Positions 48,308 through 55,646 of a DNA stretch of 55,646 bases are shown one piece after another (positions within the stretch are counted from its first letter, which is position 1; each line of letters opens with the position of its first letter). The stretch is from Gammaproteobacteria bacterium (GTDB lineage: Bacteria > Pseudomonadota > Gammaproteobacteria > JAADGQ01): positions 1-55,646 of the forward strand of contig WFXF01000049.1 of the NCBI GenBank assembly GCA_015490755.1. The letters are read 5' to 3'. The notes beneath the pieces were generated by a model. It was not told the origin of the DNA. It worked only from the letters and a program-made list of their open reading frames with translations, and did no database searches. The position numbers were made by a program, and so were the translations under genes.

Positions 48308-48552
48308 TGATACCCACCTTTCAACTCAACAGCACCACAAATTCATAAATCAGCGCATAATCTAACATATAGATAGCAAGTTCAAGAGCACCCACTCTTT
48401 CATAAAGTAAAACTTTTATTACAACGACCGATATAAAGGTAATAACAAAAAATAGTGTCAAGTTTTTTTACAAGCATATTTCCACAGGAACTTAAGTTAA
48501 ATAAAGCAGACCACCTCAACCCAAGCCACGAGCTAAAAGGCAGTACAAAGGT

Positions 48553-49647
48553 ATGCTTCTTGCTTACCTAAATAAAAATAACAAAACAACTAAATCGAAG
48601 TGTTTTCGAACTATTCTTATGCAGTTATTTTCTGAAATAAAACACAAACTTTTTGCACAGCATAATAAAGTGCGTAATACCCTCAGTCGTACAAATAACA
48701 AGATTCAGCATAATCCACACTATTCGAAGGAGTTATCAGCCAATACCATCATGACTCATATGAAGGATGGTCTGATTACATTTAATGAACAAGGAATCAT
48801 CGAACACTTCAACCCAGCAGCTCAGCAGCTATTTGGTTACTCACATGAAGAGACCCTTGGTTGCCACCTGGGCATGATATTCCCGGAAAAGCTCCCTTCT
48901 GATGCTATTTTACCTTTTGAAAGTGTAAATACTCTCAAACAGCACCCCAACAACTGGCATCTGGCAGCAATATCAGGAGATGACGAGGAGATTTATGGTC
49001 AACGAAAAAGCGGGCAAATCTTCCCTGTTGAAATCTCTATTGGTAAAACATACCTGGATAGTAGTATAAAATATATTGCCAATATCCGGGATATTACTGA
49101 ACGTAAACAAGCGGAGCAGGATTTAAAACAGCTCGCACACAACGACCCGTTAACAAGCCTTCCCAATCGAAATTTATTCAAGGATCGCATGCAATACGCC
49201 ATCGCCAATGCGCGGCGTAACCAACAAAAGTTCCACTTGATGTTTATTGACCTTGATCATTTCAAAGCAATCAATGATACTCAAGGACATGCCGTAGGAG
49301 ATAAAGTTTTAAAGCAGGTTGCCAAACGCCTCGTTGCTTGTATACGTGAAAATGATACGATTGCTCGAATGGGTGGGGATGAGTTTGCAGTTATTCTCAC
49401 TAATATCACCAGCCCGAACCATACAAAGGCTATTGCAAAAAAAATACTAAAATCCCTATCAGATCCTTATATTATTAATAATCAAAAACTTTACATATCA
49501 GCCAGTATTGGTATCACCCAGTACCCAGGTGATGGCCGAACCATGAATGAATTATTAAAAAAATCAGACAGCGCAATGTATCATGCAAAGACACATCGAA
49601 ATAATTTCGAGTTCTTTTCTAACAATAAAATTCACACACCTAAATAG
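48553..49647 (+). CDS. PAS-GGDEF diguanylate cyclase
   Basis: A 364-residue soluble protein. A PAS domain (about 64-182: FNEQGIIEHFNPAAQQLFGY, ending IRDITERKQAEQDL) is followed by a GGDEF domain (about 195-360). The active motif GGDEF (274-278) is intact. The inhibitory RxxD site (R265-D268) sits five residues before it, so it should make c-di-GMP under product control. An alternative start is Met23 (48619). It ends 8 bases inside the convergent tsaC gene. Confidence 0.93.
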   Translation: MLLAYLNKNNKTTKSKCFRTILMQLFSEIKHKLFAQHNKVRNTLSRTNNKIQHNPHYSKELSANTIMTHMKDGLITFNEQGIIEHFNPAAQQLFGYSHEETLGCHLGMIFPEKLPSDAILPFESVNTLKQHPNNWHLAAISGDDEEIYGQRKSGQIFPVEISIGKTYLDSSIKYIANIRDITERKQAEQDLKQLAHNDPLTSLPNRNLFKDRMQYAIANARRNQQKFHLMFIDLDHFKAINDTQGHAVGDKVLKQVAKRLVACIRENDTIARMGGDEFAVILTNITSPNHTKAIAKKILKSLSDPYIINNQKLYISASIGITQYPGDGRTMNELLKKSDSAMYHAKTHRNNFEFFSNNKIHTPK

Positions 49648-50212
49648 CCGGGCGAATCACTAATCCTGTTTGAGCATGACAAATTTTGCTCGGAGATAAC
49701 GCTCTATCTGTTTCACCTGATAAAATATAGCCCAACTGATTACCAAAGATCTGACGAACCCGAAGCGAAGTGCGCGCTGCGTCCCTCCCCTGAATATTTG
49801 CACTCGTAGAAACTAACGCCGAATCAAGCTCATTACATAAAGCAACAACCAGTGGATGATTTGTCACTCTCACGGCAATTGTATTATGTTGGCCATACAG
49901 AAACGAAGGGCAACATGAAACAGGGGGTATCAACCAGGTAACAGGCCCAGGCCAAGTGGGTAAAACACGCCTTTTTATCGACGGATCTAAATCCCCTACA
50001 AAAGGGGCTAACTGCTGCAGGTTTGACGCAATTAATATCAAACCTTTATTCACTGAACGTTTTTTTAATGATAGTAGTGAAAAAACAGCACTTTCATTCC
50101 AAGGGTCACAACCTAACCCATAAACGGCTTCAGTGGGATAAGCAATCACCTCGCCATTTCGAACAGCGTTGGCTGCCAAACTTAACTTCCAATTACTCAA
50201 TTGTTGCAACAA
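49640..50212 (-). CDS. tsaC: Threonylcarbamoyl-AMP synthase (TsaC/YrdC)
   Basis: A 190-residue YrdC-fold protein that makes threonylcarbamoyl-AMP for the t6A37 modification of ANN-decoding tRNAs. VIAYPTEAVYGLGCDPWNES, LKKRSVNKGLILIA (the KRSxxKG site) and ALVSTSANIQGRDAA are diagnostic. Length fits short TsaC rather than long Sua5. Lies 15 bases after purD. Confidence 0.94.
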   Translation of the reverse strand: MLQQLSNWKLSLAANAVRNGEVIAYPTEAVYGLGCDPWNESAVFSLLSLKKRSVNKGLILIASNLQQLAPFVGDLDPSIKRRVLPTWPGPVTWLIPPVSCCPSFLYGQHNTIAVRVTNHPLVVALCNELDSALVSTSANIQGRDAARTSLRVRQIFGNQLGYILSGETDRALSPSKICHAQTGLVIRPAI

Positions 50213-50227
50213 TAGGTCATCTCACAA

Positions 50228-51523
50228 CTATTTTCTATCCTGATTTTCACGCTCAATAGCACGATAACCAATATCTTTTCGGTAAAACATTTCGTTCCAG
50301 CTTATTTGCTTAACAAGCCGATAAGCACGTTGCTGAGCTTCACTCACTGAGTCACCCAAAGCACATGCACATAATACACGTCCCCCAGCGGTCACTATAT
50401 CACCACTCTTACTCTCTGTTCCTGCGTGGAACACCTTTGCATAATCCATACTGTTTTTATCAAGACCATAAATCACATCACCTTTGTTATATTGCTCAGG
50501 ATAACCACCCGCAGCCAATACAACACCCAGTGCCGCACGGGAGTCCCATTCAGCGGTAACTTGATCCAGCCGTTTATCTAAGGCAGCTTCACATAACTCG
50601 ACAATATCAGATTTTAAACGCATTAAAATAGGCTGGGTTTCAGGGTCACCAAAGCGGCAATTATATTCAAGCACTTTTGGGACACCCGCCGCATCAATCA
50701 TCACACCCGCATACAAAAAACCTGTATAAGGTATCCCTTCACTTGACAGACCCTTCACTGTCGGCTCAATCACTTCACTCATGATGCGATCAAACATAAC
50801 TTTCGTTACAACAGGAGCAGGCGAGTATGCTCCCATCCCACCTGTATTCGGCCCTTTGTCTTGTTCATCACGCGCCTTGTGATCTTGCGAAGTTGCCAAT
50901 GGTAAAATATTTTCACCATCCACCATCACAATAAAACTGGCTTCTTCGCCCAACAAAAACTCTTCAATCACCACGCGATGACCTGCTTCACCAAAGCCAT
51001 TACCAGATAACATATCTTCAACAGCGGCAATCGCTTCACCCTCTGTTTGAGCAAGAATAACACCTTTGCCCGCAGCTAATCCGTCAGCTTTCACAACAAT
51101 AGGCGCACCTTGCTGGCGAATAAAATCAATCGCGGGTCTCGCTTCAGTAAATGCTCCATAAGTCGCTGTGGGTATATGGTGACGTGCGAGAAAATCTTTG
51201 GTAAATACTTTTGAGCCTTCCAGCTGCGCTGCATCACTCGTTGGCCCAAAGCAGCGTAACCCAGCCTCAGTAAATGCATCAACAATACCAATAACTAAAG
51301 GTGCTTCTGGCCCGACAATTGTGAGGTCAATTTTTTCTTTTTGTGAAAAATCAATAAGTGCTGCGACATCATCTGCGGCAATTTCAATATTTTTTACTTT
51401 TCTTTCAAGGGCTGTGCCAGCATTGCCGGGAGCAACAAAAACCTGGCTTACTCTAGGTGATTGAGCGGCTTTCCAAGCCAAAGCATGCTCACGCCCACCA
51501 GCACCAACAACAAGAATTTTCAT
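50228..51523 (-). CDS. purD: Phosphoribosylamine-glycine ligase
   Basis: A 431-residue ATP-grasp enzyme that joins phosphoribosylamine and glycine. MKILVVGAGGREHALAWKAA opens the protein. The ATP-grasp part shows IVVKADGLAAGKGVILAQT, and GFLYAGVMIDAAGVPKVLEY with EYNCRFGDPETQPILMRL. It is here without purH. Upstream lies 95 bases to purK. Confidence 0.97.
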   Translation of the reverse strand: MKILVVGAGGREHALAWKAAQSPRVSQVFVAPGNAGTALERKVKNIEIAADDVAALIDFSQKEKIDLTIVGPEAPLVIGIVDAFTEAGLRCFGPTSDAAQLEGSKVFTKDFLARHHIPTATYGAFTEARPAIDFIRQQGAPIVVKADGLAAGKGVILAQTEGEAIAAVEDMLSGNGFGEAGHRVVIEEFLLGEEASFIVMVDGENILPLATSQDHKARDEQDKGPNTGGMGAYSPAPVVTKVMFDRIMSEVIEPTVKGLSSEGIPYTGFLYAGVMIDAAGVPKVLEYNCRFGDPETQPILMRLKSDIVELCEAALDKRLDQVTAEWDSRAALGVVLAAGGYPEQYNKGDVIYGLDKNSMDYAKVFHAGTESKSGDIVTAGGRVLCACALGDSVSEAQQRAYRLVKQISWNEMFYRKDIGYRAIERENQDRK

Positions 51524-51618
51524 ACCACATCTATCCAGAAACTTTAAGAGGTTTCCGCATTATACACATCCAGAATATTTAGTAAAAAACATAACTATTA
51601 CCCAAAATGTCCCCTCTG

Positions 51619-52719
51619 TCAGGGTAGTTCTGCCGTAGTATTGTTCGCCAAGGCTTGCATGGCTCTAAATTCAGCCTCAAATACAGCTAAATCATCACAT
51701 TGGATATTGATGTGTCCGACCTTACGCCCCAAACGCGGCTCTTTACCATAGAGATGTAGATGGCAGTAAGGGTGTACCAGTATCTGATCACTACTTGGTG
51801 CATCGCCAATCAGATTAACCATGCCAGCATAACCGACCGCATTGGTGAAACCCAATGGCAAACCGCTGATAGCACGGAGATGATTCTCAAACTGGCAGGT
51901 AGTGGCACCATCCTGAGTCCAGTGGCCAGAGTTATGAACCCGTGGTGCACACTCATTTGCAAGTAGTTGAGCACCGTCCTGGAACAGTTCCAGAGTCATC
52001 ACTCCCACGTACTCCATTCGATCTAGCAGACGGACGATGTAGTCGTGAGCCTGGGATTCTACCGGCTCATGGGAACAGGTTATAGAAGTACGCAGAATAC
52101 CGTTGTCATGAGTATTTTCGGTCATCGGGTAGCAACGAGTGTGGCCGTTGCGGTCACGGACGGCAATGACCGACACCTCGCGGTCGAAATTGACAAATTC
52201 CTCCACGATGGCTGGCTTGTTATTCATTATTTGCCAGGCGGACTCCAGCTTATCAGCTGAACGTAATACCACTTGACCCTTGCCATCATAGCCTTCACGG
52301 CGGGTCTTCAATACTGCAGGGTAGCCAATATACTCCATCACTTGCTGCAATTCGGCCAGTGACTTGACGGGAGCAAATTTTGGGGTAGGGATGTTTATCT
52401 CACGGAACAGGGTCTTTTCATTAAGGCGATCCTGCGCTACTGCCAGAGCCTGCGCAGGAGGATAAACCTCCACGTTTCCATTTAGAAACTCCACTGATCT
52501 GGCCGGAACATTTTCAAATTCATAGGTGACCACATCAGCTATTTCGGCCAGCTCAGCCAGCAGCGCCTCATCATCATAGTTCCCCTGAAGCTGCATTGCC
52601 GCAGGTGTGGCACAAGCATCTTCAACCGGCTCCAGCACAATGAATTTCATGCCCAATGGATAACCCGCCAAAGTCATCATGCGTGCCAGCTGGCCGCCAC
52701 CTAAAATCCCAACGACCAT
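51619..52719 (-). CDS. purK: N5-carboxyaminoimidazole ribonucleotide synthetase
   Basis: A 366-residue ATP-grasp enzyme that carboxylates AIR with bicarbonate. It starts VVGILGGGQLARMMTLAGYP. It contains YPAVLKTRREGYDGKGQVVL, EEFVNFDREVSVIAVRDRNG and NECAPRVHNSGHWTQDGATT. The start follows the purE stop by 4 bases, so the pair forms a unit. Confidence 0.97.
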   Translation of the reverse strand: MVVGILGGGQLARMMTLAGYPLGMKFIVLEPVEDACATPAAMQLQGNYDDEALLAELAEIADVVTYEFENVPARSVEFLNGNVEVYPPAQALAVAQDRLNEKTLFREINIPTPKFAPVKSLAELQQVMEYIGYPAVLKTRREGYDGKGQVVLRSADKLESAWQIMNNKPAIVEEFVNFDREVSVIAVRDRNGHTRCYPMTENTHDNGILRTSITCSHEPVESQAHDYIVRLLDRMEYVGVMTLELFQDGAQLLANECAPRVHNSGHWTQDGATTCQFENHLRAISGLPLGFTNAVGYAGMVNLIGDAPSSDQILVHPYCHLHLYGKEPRLGRKVGHINIQCDDLAVFEAEFRAMQALANNTTAELP

Positions 52720-52723
52720 AACT

Positions 52724-53233
52724 TTAAACCTCGCGGGGATCGGATTTTGCCAGTACCGTTTCGGTTTGCCTGGCGCGGAAGGCCTTCAGTGCCTCACGGT
52801 ATTCAGGGTATTTATTGCCAAGGATAGATGCTGCAAACAGCCCTGCATTGATGGCGCCGGCCTTGCCAATGGCCAGAGTTCCCACCGGAATGCCGCCGGG
52901 CATCTGCACAATGGAGAGTAGCGAATCCATGCCATTGAGAGCCTTGGATTGTACCGGCACTCCCAGTACCGGCAGCGAGGTCTTGGCTGCCACCATACCA
53001 GGCAGATGAGCCGCACCACCCGCTCCAGCAATGATTACCTCAATACCGCGACCCATAGCGGATTGTGCATATCTAAACAACTTATCCGGAGTACGGTGAG
53101 CAGAGACCACCTCCACCTCATGGGGAATGCTCAGTTTTTCCAGAGTCTCGGCGGCATTTCTCATGGTATCCCAGTCTGAAGTGGAACCCATAATGATACC
53201 AACCAGGGGTTGTGCGATCGTTGTATCAGTCAT
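52724..53233 (-). CDS. purE: N5-carboxyaminoimidazole ribonucleotide mutase (class I PurE)
   Basis: A 169-residue class I PurE that shifts the carboxylate of N5-CAIR to C4. [24 protein letters not shown] and [20 protein letters not shown] mark the active site. The ATG at 53233 has an AGGA site; the longer frame to 53287 adds 18 residues not expected for PurE. By hand count some stretches reach 57-60% G+C. Confidence 0.97.
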   Translation of the reverse strand: MTDTTIAQPLVGIIMGSTSDWDTMRNAAETLEKLSIPHEVEVVSAHRTPDKLFRYAQSAMGRGIEVIIAGAGGAAHLPGMVAAKTSLPVLGVPVQSKALNGMDSLLSIVQMPGGIPVGTLAIGKAGAINAGLFAASILGNKYPEYREALKAFRARQTETVLAKSDPREV

Positions 53234-53340
53234 TGTTATTTCCTGCGGCTGCCTGCTCAATGGCATAAAATTAAGGTAGCGCGGCATTATACAGCAGAAT
53301 GTAAGGGATAGTGATGACCGCTATTGGGTATTAAAATAGA

Positions 53341-53769
53341 CTACCACTTATTTTCATTCGCATAAGTTTTCCCACCGGCAGAGTTCAAGGTAAGGTTTCC
53401 ATCGCTGGCTTGTACCCCTATTGCTGTGGCAGTCAGAAGAACACAGACAGCAATATCAGTAGATAACCCGTCATCAGCAGAGCAATTTCCAGCAGTAATT
53501 GTGTAGCGATCACCTTCTACTTTTAATGGGTCACTTGAGTACTTAAGGTCATCTTTCAAAGCCTTGCTATAGGTCATATTACGCACATAGTAATTTTGCT
53601 GCTTATCCATGACTTCCAGCAATTTGGCCTTGGCCGTTGCCCTGTGCGTTTTTAGCACATAGTTGTTATAGCTTGGATAGGCAATCGCTGTGAGAATACC
53701 GATAATAGCTATAGTAATCAGAAGCTCTACCAGTGTTATTCCACTTTTTTTTATCTGATTCAAGCGCAT
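53341..53769 (-). CDS. pilE: Type IV pilin, PilE-like
   Basis: A 142-residue prepilin with a 10-residue basic leader ending in Gly. Mature sequence starts ITLVELLITIAIIGILTAIA, with glutamate at +5 as required; residue +1 is Ile instead of the common Phe. Two cysteines (in NCSADDG and AVCVLL) may form the C-terminal disulfide loop. It starts 2 bases after the pilY1 stop, which favours a minor pilin or PilE of the pilY1 operon. Confidence 0.88.
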   Translation of the reverse strand: MRLNQIKKSGITLVELLITIAIIGILTAIAYPSYNNYVLKTHRATAKAKLLEVMDKQQNYYVRNMTYSKALKDDLKYSSDPLKVEGDRYTITAGNCSADDGLSTDIAVCVLLTATAIGVQASDGNLTLNSAGGKTYANENKW

Positions 53770-53771
53770 TA

Positions 53772-55646
53772 TTATTTGTCCTTACGCCAAAACAGTCGCT
53801 CGGTAATATGTTTCACCTCACCAATTTCCGTTTTCTCTACGTATATATCAGCAGTTGGTGAACCTTTATCGCTTTCTGGCTTATTGAAAACAACATAGGG
53901 TGACCCAGGAATACTTTTAATATCCAGAGAAATAGAACGTTCATAGTCACCACTCTCCGCACCAAGTGCCGACTTCCCATCACGCAGATGCACTACATAA
54001 GCTTTCGCAGTCGCTCCCGCAAGGCTGCAAGTATTATCACCACTGGCACCAAAATCAGGAGTATAAGTGGTAAAGCTCACATTATTATTAAAGATCAAAG
54101 ACTCTGCTAACACTTTTTCGTTTTCCGATAAATCGAAGTACCATCCCACCGTCGTCTCACTGTTCGATACACCTGCATTGGTGACATTTTTCATATCACT
54201 CTCATTGATAGCAGCCGGTACAGATGATGGAGCACCCAATTTCGCATGAGTATCTTCAATTGCATAAAAACGATTCTGAATGCCTGTCGCTAACGGATGG
54301 GCACGATAACCTGAACCTATCGTTATCATGAGCTTTCTATCACGGCTGTAAGCAATACTGGGCGCATAATAGAAGCGGCGATTACCTTCTGCCGTACCAT
54401 CATTAAAATCAGCTAATTGATAGCCGGTACTTTTTGCCACATCACTTTCATTCAAATCAATACGCCAGACTCTGCCCCCGGTATCACCAAAGTAGAGGCG
54501 ATCCGCAAGGCCGTTGCTATCAAGGTCAACAGCACGAATATTAGACGGGATACTATTTTTTAATTCGGAAAACCCTGGCGTTTGAGTATCTACAGACCAT
54601 AATAAACCACCCGTATCAGCGTCCACGATAAAGATTGCACGCCCTACACTATCATCATTGCGCATTAATTTACTGGTATCATCTTGATTCGTATCATAGC
54701 CACCACCAATGATAAGTGCCATTTTTGATTCACCATCATGTGTTACTTTTACAAGCTGAGGCGTAGACCAACTCTGACCCAATTCTTTAAAGTCCCCGTC
54801 GCCTCCCTTGATAATCCATTTCAGCCTGGGAGCTTCAGGATCGGTCACATCCAGTGCGTAATAGTTACGCCCTCCACGGCGCATACCGAAATAAAGAGTA
54901 ACCTGATTATTACCATTGCTGCTTTTTTGTTTCCATACAGTCATTCCTCCATCCAGGCCATAGAGTTTATTGCCAGGAGTGACATTATTCATCAATGTTT
55001 TAAGGTTGGGTAACAACTCTTGCGGAATAAAAGCGAATATCTCACTCGGCTTCGCATCTGTATTTGACACATCAAATGCATGCAAAAACCCATCATTGGT
55101 GGTGGCGTAAAGAATATTTTTTTTATTCGCGTAAGAGACAATCGCCGGTTTTGTATGCAGTGAGCTCCCCATATGCTTTAAAGCACCACCACGACTATCA
55201 ATACCGCGAGCCCAAAGAATAATAGCCTCTCGCTCATCAACACTGCTGTTTAACAGCTCTGAAGTCAGATTAGTATTGTTTTTTGCGACTTTATTACTCG
55301 CGTCAGTCAACTCATTACTACTTCCCGTATAGGTATAAACCTTTCTGGAATTAGTCAATTGATCTGCCAAACTCAAAGCACTGGATTCATCATAACCTGA
55401 TCCATCAACACGGTAACGGATGATATCCCCCTTCCAGCCTGGACTATTTTCCGGAGTAAATTTGGTCATATAGACATACTCACTGGTGGTCAGACGGTTA
55501 TCCATATCAATACTGACAGTAGGTGCAACAAAGCCGCGACTGCCGGTAGTTACTGTATCAATAATGCTCTGAAATACTTTAACCAATTCGCCTGCAGAAT
55601 TAGCATCGAAGTAATCTCCCTGTCCATGATCTTTATCTGAGAGTAA
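53772..55646 (-). CDS. pilY1: PilY1-like pilus-tip/adhesin protein (3' part, cut by window edge)
   Basis: The coding frame is open to the right edge, so the 5' part is missing; 624 residues are visible. The C-terminal beta-propeller shows NILYATTNDGFLHAFDVSNT, FGMRRGGRNYYALDVTDPEA and the calcium-binding loop DLDSNGLAD just before RLYFGDTGGRVWRIDL. The upstream edge (GQGDYFDANSAGELVKVFQS) matches the end of the N-terminal von Willebrand-like region seen in PilY1. It works with type IV pili in adhesion and extension. Confidence 0.9.
   Translation of the reverse strand, partial: LLSDKDHGQGDYFDANSAGELVKVFQSIIDTVTTGSRGFVAPTVSIDMDNRLTTSEYVYMTKFTPENSPGWKGDIIRYRVDGSGYDESSALSLADQLTNSRKVYTYTGSSNELTDASNKVAKNNTNLTSELLNSSVDEREAIILWARGIDSRGGALKHMGSSLHTKPAIVSYANKKNILYATTNDGFLHAFDVSNTDAKPSEIFAFIPQELLPNLKTLMNNVTPGNKLYGLDGGMTVWKQKSSNGNNQVTLYFGMRRGGRNYYALDVTDPEAPRLKWIIKGGDGDFKELGQSWSTPQLVKVTHDGESKMALIIGGGYDTNQDDTSKLMRNDDSVGRAIFIVDADTGGLLWSVDTQTPGFSELKNSIPSNIRAVDLDSNGLADRLYFGDTGGRVWRIDLNESDVAKSTGYQLADFNDGTAEGNRRFYYAPSIAYSRDRKLMITIGSGYRAHPLATGIQNRFYAIEDTHAKLGAPSSVPAAINESDMKNVTNAGVSNSETTVGWYFDLSENEKVLAESLIFNNNVSFTTYTPDFGASGDNTCSLAGATAKAYVVHLRDGKSALGAESGDYERSISLDIKSIPGSPYVVFNKPESDKGSPTADIYVEKTEIGEVKHITERLFWRKDK

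Noticed and set aside
48308-48552. Possible TPP riboswitch upstream of thiS-thiG
   Set aside because: Neither the CUGAGA box nor the ACCUGAUC/GGGUAAUGCCAGC-type core is present on the minus strand of this 245-base gap.

Overview
The window is a stretch of a gammaproteobacterial chromosome. The case rests on the gene set: dedD-cvpA-purF, ilvB-ilvH-ilvC, dnaQ, trmB, thiS-thiG, purD, purK-purE, tsaC, pilE/pilY1, YjbH-like and Wza-like envelope proteins, and a HerA-like DUF853 ATPase. Base composition is AT-rich overall, lowest in the left-hand glycan genes and in one intergenic region near 45.1-45.8 kb. The exact order or family cannot be fixed from this sequence alone. No rRNA, tRNA, CRISPR array or intact transposase gene was found.

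Region 1 (1-17.5 kb, all minus strand) is an exopolysaccharide or surface-glycan locus. In transcription order it holds: a membrane protein with a degenerate J-like domain and an NTF2-like end; a FecR-like secreted protein; a YjbH-type beta-barrel; a large SLBB export protein; a Wzz-type chain-length regulator; three tightly coupled genes of unknown function (one resembles an alpha/alpha-toroid carbohydrate enzyme); a Wzx-type flippase; GT2 and GT4 glycosyltransferases; a methyltransferase; a Wzy-like polymerase; and a second methyltransferase. Most junctions overlap or nearly touch. The yjbH-like gene carries a 97-bp element with perfect 29-bp inverted ends, read in frame.

Region 2 (17.7-32.2 kb) holds a voltage-gated-type K+ channel and then a long minus-strand array. 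In transcription order the array is OmpA/BON, DUF4332, a 70-residue protein, a TAXI binding protein, a CACHE sensor, a PotD-like protein, a HerA-like ATPase, an amphi-Trp protein and a YegP-like protein. The three binding or sensor proteins have no transporter or signalling output beside them. This is the strongest candidate here for an undescribed system. Divergent from it are a YidB-like protein, a DUF2959 lipoprotein and a cupin. These are followed by a large secreted PcRGLX/YetA-like protein with a GlyGly-CTERM-like tail and a B12-binding-type radical SAM protein.

Region 3 (32.4-38.3 kb, plus strand) is a complete six-gene Mrp-type cation/proton antiporter with MnhA and MnhB fused. Region 4 (38.4-45.1 kb, minus) contains branched-chain amino-acid genes (ilvBHC), a phosphatidylserine-decarboxylase homologue lacking the usual self-cleavage motif, dedD, cvpA and purF. 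Between ilvB and dnaQ lies a very AT-rich gap with three perfect and two near-perfect DnaA boxes, a possible replication-related site.

Region 5 (45.8-55.6 kb) holds dnaQ, trmB, thiG and thiS; a PAS-GGDEF protein on the plus strand; then tsaC, purD, purK, purE, pilE and the 3' part of pilY1, which runs off the right edge.
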